This document shows, one piece after another, positions 61,234 through 64,000 of a stretch of DNA of 64,000 nt. Numbering within the stretch: position 1 is the first letter of the stretch; every line of letters begins with the position of its first letter. Origin of the DNA: Undibacterium sp049340185 (GTDB lineage Bacteria > Pseudomonadota > Gammaproteobacteria > Burkholderiales > Burkholderiaceae_D); assembly GCF_049340185.1 (NCBI RefSeq), contig NZ_JBMPPC010000005.1, positions 1-64,000 on the forward strand. The letters are read 5' to 3'. The translations under genes and the position numbers were made by a program. The notes beneath the pieces were generated by a model. It made no database searches and was not told where the DNA came from. It saw only the letters and a list, made by a program, of their open reading frames with translations.

Positions 61234-62974
61234 CAAGACTCGCCTCCAGTTGCTGATAGCGCCATTGCGAGGCATACCATCCGGCATACGCCAATAACTC
61301 GTTGTGAGTACCCTGTTCGATAATACGGCCTTCACGCAACACGATAATATGATCGGCGTCGGCCACGGCGCTAAGCCTGTGACTCACGATGATGGCGCTG
61401 CGCTCTTTGCGCTGCTGGCGCAGCTCGTACAGGTGCTGCAGGATACGTGTCTCCGTATCGGTATCGACCGCGGACAAGGCATCATCAAGTAGTAATAAAG
61501 GGCTGTCCGTCAGCAAGGCGCGGGCGATCGCGACCCGCTGGCGCTGACCGCCAGACAAGGTCACGCCGCGCTCGCCGACCGGCGTATCGTAGCCCTGCGG
61601 AAAGCGTTGAATATCATCGTGCACCGCAGCCAACGTAGCGGCGTGCATAATCTGCTCACGTGTCGCTTCAGGGTTACCAAGTGCGATATTGCTGGCAATG
61701 GAGGCGGAGAATAAAAACGGTTCTTGCGCGACCCAATTGATTGCCGAGCGCAGGCTGTGTAAGCGATAGTCCGCGATCCGTTTCTCACCCCATTGCAGAC
61801 TTCCCTGCGTCGTATCATATTGACGCAGCAGAAGGCGGATGATGGTAGATTTGCCTGATCCGGTATGTCCGACGATGCCCAGAGTTTTTCCTTCATCTAA
61901 GGTAAATGACACCTGATCCAGGGCGACGGCCTGCTGCCCCGGATACGAGAAGCTGATTGCATTAAATCCTAAGCTGCCATGCGGTAATGCGCTTATCTGA
62001 CCATGATCCTGAATACTAAGTTCCTGTGCCAATACCGGTTGCAGACGATTCCACGCGGCTTTGCCTCGCTCCAGCAGCGACAACACCCAGCCCGCAGCAA
62101 ACATCGGCCAGATCAGTTGCCCAAGATACATTGTGAAGCTGGTCAGGGTGCCAATCGTCATTTCGTTATGCCATACCAGATAGCCACCCATGCATAGCGT
62201 CAATGCACCTGCCGAGGTCAAGGCAATGCCGACTGCCGGTTCATACGCAGCTTCCCAGCGTTGTGCACTCAAGCTGGCATCGGCAGCGCGTTCTGCCAGT
62301 TCCGCAAATTGCGCGGCGCTACGCTGCTCCAGACCTAGCGCACGCAAGGTCCGCACACCTGCCAGTGTCTCTTGCACCTGATCGTTCAGTTTGCTGAAGC
62401 GATCCAGCGAATCACGCGAGGCATCATGCACATGATGGGTAATCGTTTTAAATGCCCATGCCATAAACGGAAAAGGTAATAAAGCGACGAGCGCCAGCCG
62501 CCAGTCCACACCGAGCAGCATCATGCCGATGACCAGAGCAAAGGTCATGCTGCCGTCAAAACCCGCCAGCATCGCCTCGCCCGATGCCAGTTCAATCGCG
62601 TCCGCATCATTGGTGCCCAGCGCCATCAGATCGCCGGTACGTTGCTGCTGAAAAAAAGGAGCGCCTTGCAGGCTCAGACGCTGATACAGACGGGTACGCA
62701 ACTGCACCCCGAGTTGAAAAGAGGCGGTGAATAATTGTATGCGCCAGCCAACCCGCAAAAAATAAATCGCCACCCCCATCAGCACTAACTCACTTAACTG
62801 TATTGCCAGGCCGCGCGCATCCAGATTGTGCGCCACCATCGCATCAATAACCGCTCCGACCTTGCGGGGAATCAGCACGGTTAAAACTGCAACGGAGAAC
62901 AGCATCGCGGCGGCGGCAACATAGTGACGTTTGCGGTCGCGGATAAATTGGGCAAGCAGTTGGTACAAACTCAT
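61223..62974 (-). CDS. ABC exporter half-transporter, MdlA-like
   Basis: 583 residues with six membrane helices and a nucleotide-binding domain: Walker A GHTGSGKST, Q loop AQEPFLF, canonical signature LSGGQRQR, but Walker B LLLLDDALSAVD, where Asp replaces the catalytic Glu. This is the usual partner of an LSTGQ/Glu subunit: together they form one active and one degenerate ATP site. First gene of the three-gene operon with the MdlB-like and PBP1a genes. Confidence 0.92.
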   Translation of the reverse strand: MSLYQLLAQFIRDRKRHYVAAAAMLFSVAVLTVLIPRKVGAVIDAMVAHNLDARGLAIQLSELVLMGVAIYFLRVGWRIQLFTASFQLGVQLRTRLYQRLSLQGAPFFQQQRTGDLMALGTNDADAIELASGEAMLAGFDGSMTFALVIGMMLLGVDWRLALVALLPFPFMAWAFKTITHHVHDASRDSLDRFSKLNDQVQETLAGVRTLRALGLEQRSAAQFAELAERAADASLSAQRWEAAYEPAVGIALTSAGALTLCMGGYLVWHNEMTIGTLTSFTMYLGQLIWPMFAAGWVLSLLERGKAAWNRLQPVLAQELSIQDHGQISALPHGSLGFNAISFSYPGQQAVALDQVSFTLDEGKTLGIVGHTGSGKSTIIRLLLRQYDTTQGSLQWGEKRIADYRLHSLRSAINWVAQEPFLFSASIASNIALGNPEATREQIMHAATLAAVHDDIQRFPQGYDTPVGERGVTLSGGQRQRVAIARALLTDSPLLLLDDALSAVDTDTETRILQHLYELRQQRKERSAIIVSHRLSAVADADHIIVLREGRIIEQGTHNELLAYAGWYASQWRYQQLEASLDAA

Positions 62975-63339
62975 GTTGGCGTCTTATGACTTGGTGTCAG
63001 GTAGATTGGCGGTGTTGTGATCGCGTGGCATTGCACACGATCCTCAGGATCCGCCGTGATCAGAGCCAGTGATGATACAGCATTTGATTTTTAATCAGGT
63101 TGGTCGGGTAGATTGCGATGATATGTATCTGACTTTACATTCATCTAGACAAATCTAGTCAATCGCTCGCAGATTGTAGGATATTTAATTTAAGTAGGAT
63201 TGGATAATATTTTTTTAACATTGCATCTTGCTAATATTGTAAGATGTTAAAAACTCATTATTTTTTAGCAATGGGTTTGTCTCCGTATGTTGTTTGTAAA
63301 AAAATCAAGCAACTACCTCAACGCCAACAAGGAATATGA
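62975..63339. promoter_or_regulatory. Divergent intergenic region, exporter operon / PEP-CTERM gene
   Basis: 365 bases. Contents: a tandem 10-bp repeat ATCTAGACAA-ATCTAGTCAA (63143-63162), and an imperfect inverted repeat in the TTTAACA...TGTTAAA stretch around 63217-63251 with an inner ATCTT/AAGAT stem. The 3' half is very AT-rich and probably holds the promoter of the PEP-CTERM gene. AAGGAATATGA is its ribosome site. No coding sequence is supported. Confidence 0.4.
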
Positions 63340-63954
63340 ATGCGTCAACTTACTCGTCTGATTACTTTATTTTTTTTCTCTCTGCTATTCTCGTCGGCAC
63401 AAGTCAATGCAACCACAATTACGTTAACATTTGAAACATTGCCGGGACCGGATGGCATTTTAGGTACTGCAGATGATTTGCCGACATCTACCGACTTTAT
63501 TACTTCTTTGTCGAACCAATACTCATCAGTAGGTATTAATTTCTCTCAAGGTTCGCTATTAAGAGCAGGGTTTTATGATGGAAACCCAAATAATCATTTT
63601 ATAAGTTCTACGAACCCAATCGGTACTTTTTCCGTACCAGTATTTGGTCTCAGCATTGAGAGTAATTCATTCTGGGATGCCGTTATGACTGTATATAATG
63701 CTGACGGTAAGGTGATTGCGGCTCAGACATTAGTGAACCCAAATGCGGGAATATCGTTTTTTTCTGGTTTACTATCTTTATCCACTGCAGAACCTATTTT
63801 TGGTTTTTCAATTCTGCCAACGCAAGCGAATCATATACTCAATTTGGATAATTTATCAATCAACGTATCTGACGTTCCTGAGCCTTCACAACTGATGTTG
63901 TTTGCACTGGGAATGCTGATGCTTTTTGGATATCGTAGTCGCCGCTCAAACTAA
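63340..63954 (+). CDS. PEP-CTERM sorting domain protein
   Basis: 204 residues. A signal peptide ends near SSAQVNA-TTIT. The C-terminus carries the sorting signal VPEPSQLMLFALGMLML followed by FGYRSRRSN: a PEP motif, one helix and a basic tail, recognised by an exosortase (XrtA/EpsH system). The mature part is beta-rich with FETLPGPDGILGTADDLPTS and NNHFISSTNPIGTF. Such proteins are exported and linked to exopolysaccharide and biofilm or floc formation. No exosortase gene is in the window. Confidence 0.9.
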   Translation: MRQLTRLITLFFFSLLFSSAQVNATTITLTFETLPGPDGILGTADDLPTSTDFITSLSNQYSSVGINFSQGSLLRAGFYDGNPNNHFISSTNPIGTFSVPVFGLSIESNSFWDAVMTVYNADGKVIAAQTLVNPNAGISFFSGLLSLSTAEPIFGFSILPTQANHILNLDNLSINVSDVPEPSQLMLFALGMLMLFGYRSRRSN

Positions 63955-64000
63955 GATCTATTGATAAAATTTGATAAACGATATGAAAAAAACGCTGATT

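Noticed and set aside
1..64000. CRISPR array, insertion sequence, prophage, tRNA or rRNA gene
   Set aside because: No regular spaced repeats, transposase or integrase-like proteins, cloverleaf sequences or rRNA segments were seen on either strand.

Overview
The window reads as chromosomal DNA of a betaproteobacterium of the order Burkholderiales, most likely family Oxalobacteraceae (Undibacterium/Herminiimonas-like; this is inferred from gene order and protein style, no search was run). The supporting features are the tuf-rpsJ junction running into an unbroken S10-spc-alpha ribosomal block, the mrcA-pilMNOPQ-aroK-aroB-dgt order, a system II (ResB/CcsB) cytochrome c assembly pair behind engB and cytochrome c4, and a PEP-CTERM protein. 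Base composition is near 50% GC. I see no insertion sequence, prophage, CRISPR array or tRNA gene.

Layout. 1-15,000: end of tuf, then the S10, spc and alpha operons on the + strand (rpsJ to rplQ), including secY, infA, rpmJ and rpoA. The block is broken by hairpins, internal promoters and structured leaders ahead of rpsJ, rplC, rplN, rpsD and rplQ. 15,000-18,200: cutA, dsbD and a 1-Cys peroxiredoxin, closed by a bidirectional terminator. 18,200-29,500 (all - strand): a soluble PAS histidine kinase with a REC-PAS-GGDEF-EAL response regulator, sbcB, then hemB followed by a YhhN-family gene, an alkylglycerol-monooxygenase-like desaturase gene and corA, then engB. A terminated + strand RNA candidate lies between hemB and engB. 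29,800-36,100 (+): cytochrome c4, resB, ccsB, msrP, msrQ, a periplasmic redox and haem set. 36,100-40,600: an outer-membrane barrel candidate, an acyltransferase, lptM, cyaY and mrcA. 41,100-51,500 (+): pilMNOPQ, an Ig-like lipoprotein, an aroK-aroB gene fusion, dgt and a DUF4197 gene. 51,500-64,000: a 3-hydroxyisobutyryl-CoA hydrolase, an AEC permease, an Lrp regulator and metC, a small oxygenase flanked by two related terminated RNA candidates, an exporter pair in one operon with a second PBP1a, and a PEP-CTERM protein.

How the genes fit together. The first quarter is translation, with secY and rpoA. DsbD, cytochrome c4, ResB/CcsB and MsrP/MsrQ together supply and use reducing power and haem in the periplasm. 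mrcA, lptM, the pil cluster and the second PBP1a/exporter operon are envelope biogenesis. The items most worth a second look are the switch-like rplC leader (683-807), the twin RNA candidates around 56.1 and 57.1 kb, the terminated RNA candidate at 28.5 kb, the pairing of AGMO-like and lysoplasmalogenase-like genes, the AroKB fusion, and the PBP1a paralogue co-transcribed with an asymmetric ABC exporter.
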